64,000 bases of DNA, taken from an uncultured Pseudomonadota bacterium. Its GTDB lineage: Bacteria; Pseudomonadota; Gammaproteobacteria; Methylococcales; Methylomonadaceae. The number at the start of each line of letters is the position of its first letter. Within the stretch, counting starts at the first letter, position 1. A program made the translations under genes and the position numbers. The notes beneath the pieces are model-generated. The model made no database searches, had not been told where the DNA came from, and worked only from the letters and a program-made list of their open reading frames with translations. Shown one piece after another: positions 1-9,484 of this stretch. Where the stretch lies: NCBI GenBank assembly GCA_903848935.1, contig CAINHO010000030.1, positions 62,001-126,000 on the forward strand, in the 5' to 3' direction.

Positions 1-2
1 AA

Positions 3-1040
3 TTGCGAATCACGGACGACGTGGCGTTGCAATGCGTCAAAGAAGCTGCCGGTTTTGTTCGCGTAGAAATTGAAGCATTACTTTCGATGGGATTAGCGAA
101 TTCTCCGATGGCGAATTCTGAACTCAACGTTGTATCGGGTAATTTCGTTGTCGCGAAACCGATTGGCGTAATTGATGGCATTGATTACGCCAATACTGGC
201 GCGGTGCGGCGCATTAACAGTGATGCGATTCACGCCCAACTCGAACACAATAATCTGGTGTTAATTTCACCCGTGGGTTATTCGCCCAGCGGTGACGTGT
301 TTAATTTGTCAGCAGAACAAGTTGCAACAGCAGTGGCGATTGCGTTGAATGCCGAAAAATTGATTTTTCTTACCGAAGCGAGTTGTGTGGATACAAACGG
401 TGAGTTGATTGCTCAATTAACGACAGACGAATTAAAACAAATTCCCATGGGATTTGCTTTAAACGCCGCGATTGAAAGCTGTGATGCGGGTATTGCTCGA
501 GTTCATTTAATCAATCGGCACATTGATGGTGCGTTGTTACAAGAACTTTTTACCCGCGACGGTGTCGGCACGTTAATCAGTTCTGCACCGTATGAAATTT
601 GCCGTGCAGCGACATTGAACGACATTGGTGGCATTTTAGAATTGATTAAACCGCTCGAACAACAAGGCATTTTGGCAAAACGTTCCCGCGAAAAAATTGA
701 AATGGAAATCGCAGATTATGTGGTTATTGAACGTGATGGTTTGATTATTGGTTGTACCGCATTACACGTCAACATGATGGAAAATTGTGCGGTTCTCGCG
801 TGTCTTGCGGTACATCACGATTATCGTGGTGGCGCACGCGGACAACGTTTGTTTTCAACCGCCTTAACATTGGCAAAAACGCGCGGCGCAAAAATGGTCT
901 TTGTATTATCAACGCAAACGGTGCAATGGTTTGTCGAGCGCGATTTCATACGTTGCGAATGGGCGAATGTTCCCGATTTTTTGAAAGCTCTTTATAATCC
1001 ACAACGAAATTCTAAAATTCTTTTTAAAACTCTTGAGTAA
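3..1040 (+). CDS. argA: Amino-acid N-acetyltransferase (N-acetylglutamate synthase), 5' end cut by window edge
   Basis: Catalyses the first step of arginine synthesis, acetyl-CoA plus glutamate to N-acetylglutamate, in the cytoplasm. The visible 345 residues hold the C-terminal part of an amino-acid-kinase-like fold (to about residue 190) followed by a GNAT acetyltransferase domain (about 200-345) with the acetyl-CoA loop around HHDYRGGARGQ. Classical ArgA is about 430-450 residues, so roughly 100 residues lie left of the window; the TTG at position 3 is only the first codon in frame, not a credible start. It ends 7 bases before cpdA on the same strand, so the two may be cotranscribed. argB (13788) is in the same window but not in the same operon. 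The kinase-like plus GNAT architecture separates it from argB. Confidence 0.93.
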   Translation: MRITDDVALQCVKEAAGFVRVEIEALLSMGLANSPMANSELNVVSGNFVVAKPIGVIDGIDYANTGAVRRINSDAIHAQLEHNNLVLISPVGYSPSGDVFNLSAEQVATAVAIALNAEKLIFLTEASCVDTNGELIAQLTTDELKQIPMGFALNAAIESCDAGIARVHLINRHIDGALLQELFTRDGVGTLISSAPYEICRAATLNDIGGILELIKPLEQQGILAKRSREKIEMEIADYVVIERDGLIIGCTALHVNMMENCAVLACLAVHHDYRGGARGQRLFSTALTLAKTRGAKMVFVLSTQTVQWFVERDFIRCEWANVPDFLKALYNPQRNSKILFKTLE

Positions 1041-1047
1041 TTCCTAA

Positions 1048-1845
1048 ATGAAATCGCCTTGTTTGTCGTTGTTACAACTCACCGATTTGCACATTTTACC
1101 GACATTAGAAAGTACGTTGTTAGGTGTGAAAACAGAGCATTATTTTCATGCTGTTTTGGCACACGCATTTGAGCGTCGGTCAGATTATGACTTGTTATTA
1201 TTGACGGGTGATTTGGCACAATCGCCTTGCGAGGCAAGCTATAATCGTATTTTGCAAACGATTGAAGAATACAACATACCGACTTTATGCTTGCCTGGAA
1301 ATCATGATGATTATTCATTGATGCAACAAATTTTTAACACACCTAAAGTGAATTGCCATAAACAAGCGATTTTGGGTGTATGGCAAATTATCATGCTCAA
1401 CAGTCAGATTGTCGGGAGTGAAGCGGGACGTTTAGCGCAAACGGAATTGGATTTTTTAGAAACTTGTTTACAAGAAAACAGCGATTTATTTACGTTAATC
1501 GCGGTGCATCATAATTGTTTGCCAACGGATAGCGCGTGGTTGGACACGATGCAAATTAAAAATAGTCAGGCGTTTTTAGAAATTGTGGTGCGTTATCCAG
1601 ACGTGCGCGTGATTACGACAGGGCATATTCATCAAGAAATGAATAAGAAATTTGATAAGATTGCCGTATTTGGTACACCATCAACGTGTTTTCAGTTTGC
1701 AGTGAATAGCGTGAATTTTGCGATGGATAGAACACCGCCTGGTTATCGAATTATTGATTTATATGAAGATGGTAACGTGGTTTCAAATGTGCATCGAATT
1801 GATACGTCGCTGAATGAATTGGAATTGAATGTGGCGGGTTACTGA
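1048..1845 (+). CDS. cpdA: 3',5'-cyclic-AMP phosphodiesterase, CpdA/Icc type metallophosphoesterase
   Basis: Predicted cytoplasmic binuclear-metal phosphodiesterase hydrolysing cAMP to AMP. The 265-residue protein carries the calcineurin-like metal motifs in order: DLH near residue 13, GDLAQ near 55, GNHDD near 85 and GHIHQE near 193. Length and motif spacing match CpdA of gammaproteobacteria. The ATG lies 7 bases after argA, suggesting one transcript. The class III phosphodiesterase family also contains enzymes with other substrates, so cAMP as substrate is inferred from family resemblance. No cyclase or CRP gene is visible in the window. Confidence 0.85.
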   Translation: MKSPCLSLLQLTDLHILPTLESTLLGVKTEHYFHAVLAHAFERRSDYDLLLLTGDLAQSPCEASYNRILQTIEEYNIPTLCLPGNHDDYSLMQQIFNTPKVNCHKQAILGVWQIIMLNSQIVGSEAGRLAQTELDFLETCLQENSDLFTLIAVHHNCLPTDSAWLDTMQIKNSQAFLEIVVRYPDVRVITTGHIHQEMNKKFDKIAVFGTPSTCFQFAVNSVNFAMDRTPPGYRIIDLYEDGNVVSNVHRIDTSLNELELNVAGY

Positions 1846-1859
1846 GTTTATTGATTTAA

Positions 1860-1936
1860 TGGGGTGAACGATGGGGCTCGAACCCACGACAACCGGAATC
1901 ACAATCCGGGACTCTACCAACTGAGCTACGCTCACC
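1860..1936 (-). tRNA. tRNA-His(GTG)
   Basis: Folds as a 77-base cloverleaf read on the minus strand, with anticodon GTG in a TTGTGAT loop closed by a CCGGA/TCCGG stem. It has the extra 5' G (position -1) facing C73 that is diagnostic for tRNA-His, and an encoded CCA end. It is the last of three tRNAs transcribed leftwards. Confidence 0.97.
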
Positions 1937-1969
1937 ATAGCGTATAACAATGAAAAAACGAGGATTTTT

Positions 1970-2046
1970 TGGTGCGCTTGGCAGGACTCGAACCTGCGAC
2001 CCCCGACTTAGAAGGTCGGTGCTCTATCCAGTTGAGCTACAAGCGC
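1970..2046 (-). tRNA. tRNA-Arg(TCT)
   Basis: Minus-strand cloverleaf of 77 bases. The acceptor stem is GCGCTTG/CAAGCGC, the anticodon TCT sits in a CTTCTAA loop on a CCGAC/GTCGG stem, and CCA is encoded. It is the middle gene of the Pro-Arg-His group. Confidence 0.97.
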
Positions 2047-2054
2047 AAAGAAAT

Positions 2055-2131
2055 TGGTCGGGGTAGAGAGATTCGAACTCCCGACATCCTGCTCCCAAAG
2101 CAGGCGCGCTACCAGACTGCGCTATACCCCG
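2055..2131 (-). tRNA. tRNA-Pro(TGG)
   Basis: Minus-strand cloverleaf of 77 bases starting CGGGGTATAGCGC, with anticodon TGG in a TTTGGGA loop on a CCTGC/GCAGG stem and an encoded CCA. It is the first gene of the tRNA operon, directly downstream of a near-consensus promoter at 2178-2206. Enterobacteria have a comparable Arg-His-Leu-Pro operon; here Leu(CAG) is elsewhere (41212). Confidence 0.97.
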
Positions 2132-2177
2132 AATAATCTTTGTTTGAAATTCTTAATCCGTAAGACCAAGAGCGCAT

Positions 2178-2206
2178 ATAATAATTTCCCAACGTTTTAG
2201 CGTCAA
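2178..2206 (-). promoter_or_regulatory. Sigma-70 promoter of the Pro-Arg-His tRNA operon
   Basis: On the minus strand TTGACG (2201-2206) and TATTAT (2178-2183) are separated by exactly 17 bases. The -10 box is followed by a GC-rich discriminator (ATGCGCTC), as is usual for stringently controlled stable-RNA promoters. The first tRNA begins 47 bases downstream. Confidence 0.75.
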
Positions 2207-2273
2207 TTTTTATTTTTAATAATCTAATTATTTTCAGCGTGATAGAACCATATTTTTTTTCAAAAACAAATAA

Positions 2274-3293
2274 TTAAACCATTTTCCATCGTAGCGTTTC
2301 ACCCGATTTTAACGGTATAGTTTCGTCATAGCTTGCGGGAATCATCCAATCACATTTTTCTAACGTCATCGTTCCGCTATTTCGCGATAAACCATAAAAA
2401 TCCGCGCCATAAAAACTCGCAAAACCTTCCAATTTATCCAACGCATTCGCTTGTTCAAAGGCTTCTGTATAAAGTTCTAATGCTGCAAAAGCACTGTAAC
2501 ATCCTGCACACCCACAACTATTTTCTTTTAAATGCGTTAAATGTGGCGCACTGTCCGTGCCTAAAAAAAACTTCGGATTGCCACTCGTTGCAGCTTTGAC
2601 CAACGCCAAACGATGTGTTTCCCGTTTCAAAATCGGCAAACAATAATAATGTGGCTTAATTCCACCCGCTAACATCGCATTGCGATTAAATAACAAATGC
2701 TGCGGTGTAATCGTTGCGGCAATCTTATCGCTCGCAGATTCGACAAATTCAACCGCCTCTTTTGTCGTGACGTGTTCTAAAACGATTCGCAATGCGGGAA
2801 AATTCGTCACAATTGCCAACAAATAACGCTCAATAAAAACCCGTTCACGATCAAAAATATCACAATCTTCGTCTGTCACTTCGCCATGAATTAACAACGG
2901 CAAATCATATTTTTCCAATGCCGCCAACAACGGATAAATTTTTGTTACATCCGCCACACCTGCATCAGAATTCGTCGTCGCACCCGCTGGATAAAGTTTA
3001 AACGCATGAATATGTTCACATTCTGCCGCACGTTTGATTTCATCAATCGTGGTCGAAGCCGTTAAATATAACGTCATCAACGGCGTAAAATTCACACCGT
3101 CGGGAATCGCCTGCAAAATCTCTTCTCGATACGCCAACGCTTGTGCCACCGTTGTTACGGGCGGTTTCAAATTCGGCATAATAATCGCCCGCGCAAATTG
3201 ACGAGCCGTATGCGGCAAAACGGTTTTCAACATCGCACCATTGCGAACGTGTAAATGACAATCGTCGGGGCGAGTAATAGTCAATGTTTTCAT
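2274..3293 (-). CDS. pyrC: Dihydroorotase, class II
   Basis: Catalyses the reversible cyclisation of N-carbamoyl-L-aspartate to dihydroorotate, the third step of pyrimidine synthesis, in the cytoplasm. The 339 residues match class II (short, homodimeric) dihydroorotase. Visible are the N-terminal HLHVRNG metal motif near residue 13, the carbamylated-lysine segment [12 protein letters not shown] near 100, histidine ligands in LIHGEVTD and VLEHVTT, and the aspartate motif GTDSAPH near 250. It is transcribed away from the zinc-ribbon gene at 3392. No other pyr gene is nearby. Confidence 0.96.
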   Translation of the reverse strand: MKTLTITRPDDCHLHVRNGAMLKTVLPHTARQFARAIIMPNLKPPVTTVAQALAYREEILQAIPDGVNFTPLMTLYLTASTTIDEIKRAAECEHIHAFKLYPAGATTNSDAGVADVTKIYPLLAALEKYDLPLLIHGEVTDEDCDIFDRERVFIERYLLAIVTNFPALRIVLEHVTTKEAVEFVESASDKIAATITPQHLLFNRNAMLAGGIKPHYYCLPILKRETHRLALVKAATSGNPKFFLGTDSAPHLTHLKENSCGCAGCYSAFAALELYTEAFEQANALDKLEGFASFYGADFYGLSRNSGTMTLEKCDWMIPASYDETIPLKSGETLRWKMV

Positions 3294-3391
3294 AATTGTG
3301 TCCTAAGTCTGTAAAATAGGCACATTCTATAGGCTATCGCCTTGAAAAATGAATAGTTAGCGTCATCTTTTTTATTTTTGGAGTTACAAAA

Positions 3392-3631
3392 ATGCCCATT
3401 TACGAATATGTGTGCAAAGCGTGCGGTCACGAACACGAAGCCTTGCAAAAATTAAGTGCTGAACCGCTTAAAGATTGTCCCATTTGCGAAAAAACCGAAT
3501 TGGTAAAAAAAATATCAGCGGCTGGTTTTCGCTTAAAAGGCACGGGCTGGTATGAAACGGATTTCAAAAGCGGCACGAAAAAAAATGTCGTCAATGACTC
3601 CGCGCCAAGTTCGACCCCAACGACTTCTTAA
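3392..3631 (+). CDS. FmdB-family zinc-ribbon protein
   Basis: A 79-residue protein opening with the family's typical PIYEYVCKACGHEHE segment. Two CxxC pairs (CKAC near residue 8 and CPIC near 30) form a putative zinc ribbon, and the conserved FRLKGTGWYETDFK stretch follows; the tail is rich in serine, threonine and proline. The cellular role of the family is not established, although its genes very often precede aspS, as here (aspS starts 36 bases downstream). An SD-like GGAG lies 9 bases before the ATG. Cotranscription with aspS is likely. Confidence 0.9.
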   Translation: MPIYEYVCKACGHEHEALQKLSAEPLKDCPICEKTELVKKISAAGFRLKGTGWYETDFKSGTKKNVVNDSAPSSTPTTS

Positions 3632-3666
3632 AACATCTTACTTTTTAAACTCAACAGGAAAATCCT

Positions 3667-5454
3667 ATGCGAACCCACAAATGTGGCGAAATAAACACCC
3701 AACAACTTGACCAAACTGTAACGATTTGCGGCTGGGTTCATCGCCGACGCGATCACGGTGGCGTGATTTTTATTGATTTACGCGACCGTGCAGGCTTGGT
3801 TCAAGTCGTTTTTGATCCCGATGTTCCCGAAATGTTTGCCGTCGCAGAACACGTTCGCAGCGAATACGTTTTGCAAATTACAGGTGTAGTTCGTCCACGT
3901 CCCGAAGGTACGATTAACAAAAACATGCACTCGGGCGAAATCGAAATTTTGGCGAAAGGTATCGAAGTTCTGAACGAATCTGAAACGCCGCCCTTCCCGA
4001 TTGAAAGCGACATCGAAGTAAACGAAGAATTGCGTTTGCGTTACCGTTATTTGGATTTGCGTAAAGTTGCGATGCAAGAAAAAATGCGGGTTCGTCGTGA
4101 CGTGACGCGCGTGTTGCGGAATTATTTGGACGACAACGACTTCTTTGAAATTGAAACGCCGTATTTGACCAAAGCCACGCCCGAAGGCGCACGCGATTAC
4201 ATTGTTCCGAGTCGTACACACGAAAATTCATTCTTCGCGCTGCCACAATCACCACAACTTTATAAACAAATGCTGATGATTGCGGGTTTTGACCGTTATT
4301 ACCAAGTCGTGCGCTGTTTCCGTGACGAAGATTTACGCGCCGACCGCCAGCCTGAATTTACCCAGCTTGATATTGAAACCTCGTTCATGACTGAAAACCA
4401 AATCATGAGCATCATGGAAGAAATGATTCGTCAGTTATTTGCGAAAGTGATTAACGTCGAACTCGATGCCGTTTTCCCGCGTATGACTTATGCAGAATCC
4501 ATGTCGCGTTTTGGTGTGGATCGTCCAGATTTGCGAATTCCATTGGAATTAGTGGATATTGGCGACGATATGAAACACGTCGATTTCAAAGTATTTTCTG
4601 CACCAGCAAATGATGAAAAAGGACGTGTTGTCGCAATGCGTGTGCCGAATGGCGGCGAATTATTAAGCCGTAAAGACATCGACGATTTAACCAAATTCGT
4701 CAGCATTTACGGTGCGAAAGGCTTGGCGTATATCAAGGTCAACGACTTAAACGCAGGCATCGAAGGTTTGCAATCACCAATTGTAAAATTCGCACCTGCT
4801 GACGTTTGGGCAAGCGTTTTAGCAAAAACTAACGCACAAAATGGTGATTTAATTTTCTTCGGGGCAGATAAAAGCAACGTCGTGAATGAAGCAATGGGTG
4901 CGTTGCGGATTAAATTAGGTCACGATTTAAATTTGATTCAAGGCGATTGGAAACCTGTTTGGGTGATTGATTTCCCGATGTTTGATTGGGACGACAAAGC
5001 GGGACGTTTCACCGCGATTCATCACCCGTTCACCGCGCCAAGTTGCTCGGTTGAAAAATTGAAAGCCAATCCAGGTGCGGCATTATCGCAAGCTTATGAT
5101 TTGGTGTTGAACGGCACGGAAGTCGGCGGCGGTTCGATTCGTATCAATCGTTCAGCAATGCAACAAACGGTGTTTGAAATTTTGGGCATCGGCGAAGAAG
5201 AAGCGCGTGAAAAATTCGGTTTCTTGCTTGATGCGTTGAAATTCGGTGCGCCACCACATGGCGGTTTGGCATTTGGTTTGGATCGTTTGGTGATGTTAAT
5301 GACGAATTCAACATCGATTCGTGACGTGATAGCCTTCCCAAAAACTCAATCTGCGGCGTGTCCGTTAGTGAGTGCGCCTGCGGTTGTGACCGATGAACAA
5401 TTGAAAGAGTTGGGTATTCGACTAATTAAACCAGCAGGAAAAGAAAAGGTTTAA
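3667..5454 (+). CDS. aspS: Aspartyl-tRNA synthetase, bacterial type
   Basis: Charges tRNA-Asp with aspartate. At 595 residues it has the bacterial architecture: an OB-fold anticodon-binding domain (about 1-105), the class II catalytic core with motif 2 ([18 protein letters not shown], near 220) and motif 3 (GLAFGLDRL, near 535), and the GAD insertion domain (about 290-420). An AGGA SD lies shortly before the ATG. Whether it is discriminating or also charges tRNA-Asn cannot be decided from this window. It converges with hflX across a hairpin at 5464-5493. Confidence 0.97.
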   Translation: MRTHKCGEINTQQLDQTVTICGWVHRRRDHGGVIFIDLRDRAGLVQVVFDPDVPEMFAVAEHVRSEYVLQITGVVRPRPEGTINKNMHSGEIEILAKGIEVLNESETPPFPIESDIEVNEELRLRYRYLDLRKVAMQEKMRVRRDVTRVLRNYLDDNDFFEIETPYLTKATPEGARDYIVPSRTHENSFFALPQSPQLYKQMLMIAGFDRYYQVVRCFRDEDLRADRQPEFTQLDIETSFMTENQIMSIMEEMIRQLFAKVINVELDAVFPRMTYAESMSRFGVDRPDLRIPLELVDIGDDMKHVDFKVFSAPANDEKGRVVAMRVPNGGELLSRKDIDDLTKFVSIYGAKGLAYIKVNDLNAGIEGLQSPIVKFAPADVWASVLAKTNAQNGDLIFFGADKSNVVNEAMGALRIKLGHDLNLIQGDWKPVWVIDFPMFDWDDKAGRFTAIHHPFTAPSCSVEKLKANPGAALSQAYDLVLNGTEVGGGSIRINRSAMQQTVFEILGIGEEEAREKFGFLLDALKFGAPPHGGLAFGLDRLVMLMTNSTSIRDVIAFPKTQSAACPLVSAPAVVTDEQLKELGIRLIKPAGKEKV

Positions 5455-5463
5455 ATTTTTGCG

Positions 5464-5493
5464 GCAGGCGATTTTATAAAAAGAATCGCCTGC
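5464..5493. terminator. Hairpin between convergent aspS and hflX
   Basis: Perfect 10-bp inverted repeat GCAGGCGATT/AATCGCCTGC with a 10-base loop. Neither side has a strong T-run after the stem, so it is a weak or factor-assisted terminator candidate, placed between two converging genes. Confidence 0.5.
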
Positions 5494-5500
5494 GGTGACT

Positions 5501-6775
5501 TTAAATTTCTTCGGTTTGTACGTCTTTAAGTAAACCCAAATGTTTTAGGTCGATTTCGATGAACAATTCGGTGTCACCGAATTCGTCAATGGTTTCATCA
5601 AGAATTTGCGCGTGTTCAAACAGATTGGCGCGAATGCTACCTTGTTGCGGTGTTAAAAAACAGCGACGACGGACTTTGGTATTGGCAAATTTTTCGACTA
5701 AAACCTCAAGTAGTAACTCAATCCCCTGCCCTGTCACTGCCGATAACCATACACGAATTGCGTTGCCTTCCTCGTCGCGGTCAATGTGCGGCACGACATT
5801 TTCGAGCAAATCTATTTTGTTAAAAATTTCTAAACGCGGAATTTGCGCTGCACCAATATCTTCTAAAACCAAATCAACTTGTTTCATTAAATCATCGCGG
5901 TCTTCAGCCGCCGCATCAACAACGTGCAGTAATAATTCCGCTTCGCAAGCTTCTTGAAGGGTAGATTTAAACGCAGCAACTAATTCGTGCGGCAATTGGC
6001 GAATAAATCCAACCGTATCGGCAAAAACAACTTCGGCATTATTCGGCAACGGACAACGGCGCAATGTGGGGTCTAACGTAGCGAATAATAAATCGGCGGC
6101 GTAAATTTCTGAACCCGTCAGCGTATTAAACAACGTCGATTTGCCCGCATTCGTATAACCCACCAACGAAATCGTCGGTGTTTCACTTTTTTTACGTTGA
6201 CTACGCCCTTGATGACGCTGTTTATCTACTTTATCAAGCCGCTGCTGAATTTGTTTTAGACGGACGGCGAGCAAACGACGATCCGTTTCTAACTGTGTTT
6301 CACCAGGCCCGCGCATTCCGATACCACCTTTTTGGCGTTCTAAATGTGTCCAACCGCGAACTAAGCGCGTCGATAAATGTTTCAACTGCGCCAGTTCAAC
6401 CTGCAATTTACCTTCAAACGACTGCGCTCGTTGGGCGAAAATGTCCAAAATCAGCCCATTTCTATCCACAACTCGAACACCCAAAAAACGTTCCAAATTA
6501 CGTTCTTGGCTGGGCGAAAGCGCGTGATTAAACAGCACCACATCTGCCTCAAACATTTCAATCGCAGACTTTAATTCATCGAGTTTGCCAGTGCCAATAA
6601 AGTATTTCGGATCGGGACGTTGCCGACCACCCGTAATAACGTGAACTGGTTCAGTGCTTGCCGATTTTGCCAGTTCTTTAAGTTCGGGCAAATTCGCTTG
6701 TCCATGATGAAAAAGTATATGGACTAAAACGGCACGTTCACCCGTGTCAGGGCGTTCTGAAACTAAATCTTGCAT
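5501..6775 (-). CDS. hflX: GTPase HflX
   Basis: Ribosome-associated GTPase that, in studied bacteria, splits stalled or heat-damaged 70S ribosomes. The 424 residues comprise the N-terminal HflX subdomain (about 1-195), the G domain with P-loop GYTNAGKST near residue 207, switch II DTVGF near 255 and an NKID motif near 320, plus a short C-terminal region. The start codon is 6 bases after the hfq stop, so the pair forms the hfq-hflX operon familiar in proteobacteria. Confidence 0.96.
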   Translation of the reverse strand: MQDLVSERPDTGERAVLVHILFHHGQANLPELKELAKSASTEPVHVITGGRQRPDPKYFIGTGKLDELKSAIEMFEADVVLFNHALSPSQERNLERFLGVRVVDRNGLILDIFAQRAQSFEGKLQVELAQLKHLSTRLVRGWTHLERQKGGIGMRGPGETQLETDRRLLAVRLKQIQQRLDKVDKQRHQGRSQRKKSETPTISLVGYTNAGKSTLFNTLTGSEIYAADLLFATLDPTLRRCPLPNNAEVVFADTVGFIRQLPHELVAAFKSTLQEACEAELLLHVVDAAAEDRDDLMKQVDLVLEDIGAAQIPRLEIFNKIDLLENVVPHIDRDEEGNAIRVWLSAVTGQGIELLLEVLVEKFANTKVRRRCFLTPQQGSIRANLFEHAQILDETIDEFGDTELFIEIDLKHLGLLKDVQTEEI

Positions 6776-6781
6776 GATTTT

Positions 6782-7021
6782 TTAACCATCGTTTTCATCG
6801 TTTTCACTACCTAAACGCACCATTTTGCTCGGCACAATCGTCGAAATTGCGTGTTTATAAACCATTTGGCTAACGGTATTTTTCAGCATCACAACGTATT
6901 GATCGAACGAATCGATTTTGCCTTGTAACTTAATTCCATTCACCAAAAAAATGGAAACAGGTGTGTGTTCTTTTCTAAGTACATTCAAAAAGTTATCTTG
7001 TAAATTTTGACTTTTGGACAT
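6782..7021 (-). CDS. hfq: RNA chaperone Hfq
   Basis: Hexameric Sm-like protein that anneals small RNAs to mRNAs. The 79 residues contain the Sm1 region ([29 protein letters not shown]) and the Sm2 signature [10 protein letters not shown] near residue 55. The acidic tail is short compared with the 102-residue Escherichia coli protein. A strong SD (AAAGGAG) precedes the ATG. On the minus strand it lies downstream of mtnA-cysZ; a TATAAT overlapping the cysZ stop codon could give it its own promoter. Confidence 0.96.
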   Translation of the reverse strand: MSKSQNLQDNFLNVLRKEHTPVSIFLVNGIKLQGKIDSFDQYVVMLKNTVSQMVYKHAISTIVPSKMVRLGSENDENDG

Positions 7022-7051
7022 CCGATTTCTCCTTTGTTATTTTTATTTTTT

Positions 7052-7065
7052 CAAACCAAGGTTTG
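7052..7065. repeat. Palindromic 14-mer, copy 1
   Basis: CAAACCAAGGTTTG, with 6-base arms around a 2-base centre, lies in the cysZ-hfq gap. The identical 14-mer recurs at 57814-57827, also in an intergenic gap and also beside TATTA/TAATA-like bases. Two copies in 64 kb can arise by chance, so repeat status is tentative. Confidence 0.35.
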
Positions 7066-7067
7066 TA

Positions 7068-7763
7068 TTATACGATATTCATGCGAGCGTGAACGTGCAA
7101 CGTCGCGGCAATCACAGCGGCTGGCGCAATCACAATGTTAATAATCGGCAAGGCTTGTCCCAACGTCACCAACCCGCCAAAACTCAACGCGCTTATTTTC
7201 ATCGTTTTCAAATTCGCTTGTTGTTCAGGAAATAACACACCGCGATTTTCTTGTGGATACGCGAAGTATTCCAACGCCACGCACCACGCGCTAAATCCTA
7301 ACCAAAGCACCGGCGCGATTAAATTCACCACCGGAATCACAAACACAATCAACAACGGCAAGGTGTGCGTCATCGAATAACGCAGCCGTTTGAGTTCCGC
7401 TTGCCAAACTTGTTTTGCGCTCGGTTCAAAGGTCGATAATCGCGGCGCGTCAATAACTTCAAGCGTTTTCGCCGCGAGTTTCGAATAAAACGGTGCGGCA
7501 ATCAGATTCGCCAACAATGAAAATGTGAAAAAGCCAATGAAGCAAAAACTGGTAAAAAATAGCGGATAAATTAGCCATTTCGACCAAAACAACCACTGCG
7601 GAATCATCTGTTCAACCAAGTGATTCAAATATAAAAATCCCAGTCCCAACGCCACGCTATACAACACCAAGTTAATCAACAACGGCATCAATACAAACGG
7701 ACGTAACGCTGGCGAAGTCAGCATTTTCAAGCCCTGCCATAAATACGAAACCGCGTTAATCAT
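7068..7763 (-). CDS. cysZ: CysZ-like sulfate transporter (EI24 family membrane protein)
   Basis: Predicted inner-membrane protein; CysZ family members import sulfate for cysteine synthesis. The 231-residue protein has hydrophobic segments near residues 25-50, 65-95, 140-165 and 195-225, with the family's LPLLIVFVIPVVNLIAPV stretch. The ATG at 7763 is preferred over an upstream in-frame ATG at 7784 because GGAG lies 8 bases before it and it overlaps the mtnA stop by 8 bases (ATGATTAA), a typical coupling arrangement. No sulfate-assimilation genes are adjacent, so the sulfate role rests on family membership. Confidence 0.8.
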   Translation of the reverse strand: MINAVSYLWQGLKMLTSPALRPFVLMPLLINLVLYSVALGLGFLYLNHLVEQMIPQWLFWSKWLIYPLFFTSFCFIGFFTFSLLANLIAAPFYSKLAAKTLEVIDAPRLSTFEPSAKQVWQAELKRLRYSMTHTLPLLIVFVIPVVNLIAPVLWLGFSAWCVALEYFAYPQENRGVLFPEQQANLKTMKISALSFGGLVTLGQALPIINIVIAPAAVIAATLHVHARMNIV

Positions 7764-8793
7764 GTTGCAAACTCCGAATGCCATTTGCGTGTTCAGAAGG
7801 ATTTAAAACGATACCATTTTCGGTGACGATTGCGCTGATTAACGCGGCGGGCGTGACATCGAAAACAGGATTCCACGCGCCAACTAATGAATTCGGCCCG
7901 TCGTAACACGCGGGCAAAAGTTCGCGCGGTTCGCGGCATTCGATTTCAATGTTGTCGCCGTTTTCTAAACTCCAATCAATCGTTGAAGTCGGTGCAACCA
8001 CCATAAATTTTACGCCGTGTTGTTTCGCCAATGTTGCGAGTGAATATGTACCGATTTTATTTGCCGTATCGCCGTTCGCGGCAATTCTATCTGCGCCGAC
8101 AATAACCCAATCAATCACTCCAGATTTCATCAACCACGCCGCCGCCGAATCAGCGATTAACGTCGATGGAATACCATCTTGCGCGAGTTCCCAAACGGTT
8201 AACCGTGCGCCTTGCAACCACGGGCGTGTTTCGCCTGCAAAGATTTTTAAATGTTGATTTTGTGCCACCGCGCTGCGAATCACACCTAACGCCGTGCCAT
8301 AACCGCCCGTCGCTAAACTGCCCGTGTTGCAATGTGTCATAACACCTTTTGCGCCAACCAATAATGTCGCGCCAAAATCGCCCATTTTTTGATTGGCCGC
8401 TAAATCGTCGGCGTGAATCATGACGGCGCATTCGGTCACAGCATCAACTAAATTTTCATGCGTTTGCGTTAAAACGGCTTTCATTTTGTCCAATGCCCAA
8501 AATAAATTAACCGCCGTGGGACGCGATTGCGCCAGAGTTTCGATGTCAGCCGCAACGGCATTGTGCCAATTCGCAGAATCAGAAAAATGTTGCTGCACTG
8601 ATAAAACAATGCCATACGCTGCCGCGATTCCAATAGCAGGCGCACCTCGAACACGCATTGATTTAATAGCTTCGGCAACACCGGCGGCATCGGTGTAACT
8701 ATCGTAGCGCGTAATTTCTGGTAATTGACGTTGATCTAAAACATCTAAATTGTTGCCTGTCCAAATCAAGGCTTGTGCGGTTGAATTTGTCAT
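7756..8793 (-). CDS. mtnA: S-methyl-5-thioribose-1-phosphate isomerase
   Basis: Converts 5-methylthioribose-1-phosphate to 5-methylthioribulose-1-phosphate in the methionine salvage pathway. The 345 residues show the family signatures: MRVRGAPAIGIAAAYG near residue 47, THCNTGSLATGGYGTALG near 155 with the catalytic cysteine, and GADRIAANGDTANKIGTY near 240 with the catalytic aspartate. It resembles eIF2B subunits, but these motifs and the bacterial context favour MtnA. No other mtn gene is in the window. It overlaps cysZ by 8 bases. Confidence 0.94.
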   Translation of the reverse strand: MTNSTAQALIWTGNNLDVLDQRQLPEITRYDSYTDAAGVAEAIKSMRVRGAPAIGIAAAYGIVLSVQQHFSDSANWHNAVAADIETLAQSRPTAVNLFWALDKMKAVLTQTHENLVDAVTECAVMIHADDLAANQKMGDFGATLLVGAKGVMTHCNTGSLATGGYGTALGVIRSAVAQNQHLKIFAGETRPWLQGARLTVWELAQDGIPSTLIADSAAAWLMKSGVIDWVIVGADRIAANGDTANKIGTYSLATLAKQHGVKFMVVAPTSTIDWSLENGDNIEIECREPRELLPACYDGPNSLVGAWNPVFDVTPAALISAIVTENGIVLNPSEHANGIRSLQHD

Positions 8794-8957
8794 AATTTTT
8801 AAAGCGAGTGAAATTTAAAGTTGCATCTAGTTTAATCGAAAGTCTAGTTAAGCCCTATATTTCGCCGTCTAAAAATTGAGCTGATTTTTTTCAGTGACTG
8901 TTAGATAATGGCACGCAGTAACTCAATAAGAATAACTACAAAAAGGTTTTAAGACTC

Positions 8958-9473
8958 ATGCAGAGACAATCCAGTTTCACCCGCGAGGAATTACTTCAAT
9001 CTGGTCGTGGCGAATTATACGGGCCAGCAAACGCCCAACTTCCGTTACCGAATATGTTGATGATGGACAGAATCACACATATTTCTGACGAAGGCGGCAC
9101 GTTTGGTAAAGGCGAAATCGTCGCAGAACTCGATATTACGCCCGATTTATGGTTTTTCGATTGCCATTTTCAAGGTGATCCCGTGATGCCAGGTTGTTTA
9201 GGTTTAGACGCAATGTGGCAAATCGTGGGCTTTTATTTGTGCTGGATGGGCGGCCCTGGAAAAGGTCGTGCGCTCGGTGTGGGCGAAGTGAAATTCACCG
9301 GTCAAGTTTTACCAACGGCAAAAAAAGTGACTTATCGCGTGAATTTAAAACGTGTGATTATGCGTAAATTAGTCATGGGCATTGCAGACGCGACGATGGA
9401 AGTGGACGGCAAAGTCATTTACGAAGCCACCGATTTGCGTGTGGGTTTATTTACGTCTACAGAAAATTTTTGA
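8958..9473 (+). CDS. fabA: 3-hydroxydecanoyl-ACP dehydratase/isomerase
   Basis: Introduces the cis double bond into fatty acids by dehydrating 3-hydroxydecanoyl-ACP and isomerising the trans-2 to the cis-3 product. The 171 residues match E. coli FabA in length. The catalytic histidine lies in [21 protein letters not shown] (around residue 73), with the partner aspartate in the GLDAMWQ segment. It sits directly before fabB, the usual pair for anaerobic unsaturated fatty acid synthesis. The 164-base gap to divergent mtnA should hold its promoter. Confidence 0.97.
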   Translation: MQRQSSFTREELLQSGRGELYGPANAQLPLPNMLMMDRITHISDEGGTFGKGEIVAELDITPDLWFFDCHFQGDPVMPGCLGLDAMWQIVGFYLCWMGGPGKGRALGVGEVKFTGQVLPTAKKVTYRVNLKRVIMRKLVMGIADATMEVDGKVIYEATDLRVGLFTSTENF

Positions 9474-9484
9474 GGGTGAAAACA

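Noticed and set aside
3778-4255. Antisense ORFs of 70-147 codons opposite aspS
   Set aside because: They lie wholly inside aspS, have no SD, are arginine/asparagine-rich with no recognisable domain, and follow from codon bias of the real gene.
7756-8793. Reading mtnA as an eIF2B-like translation factor
   Set aside because: The catalytic cysteine and aspartate motifs of MtnA are present and eIF2B is not bacterial.
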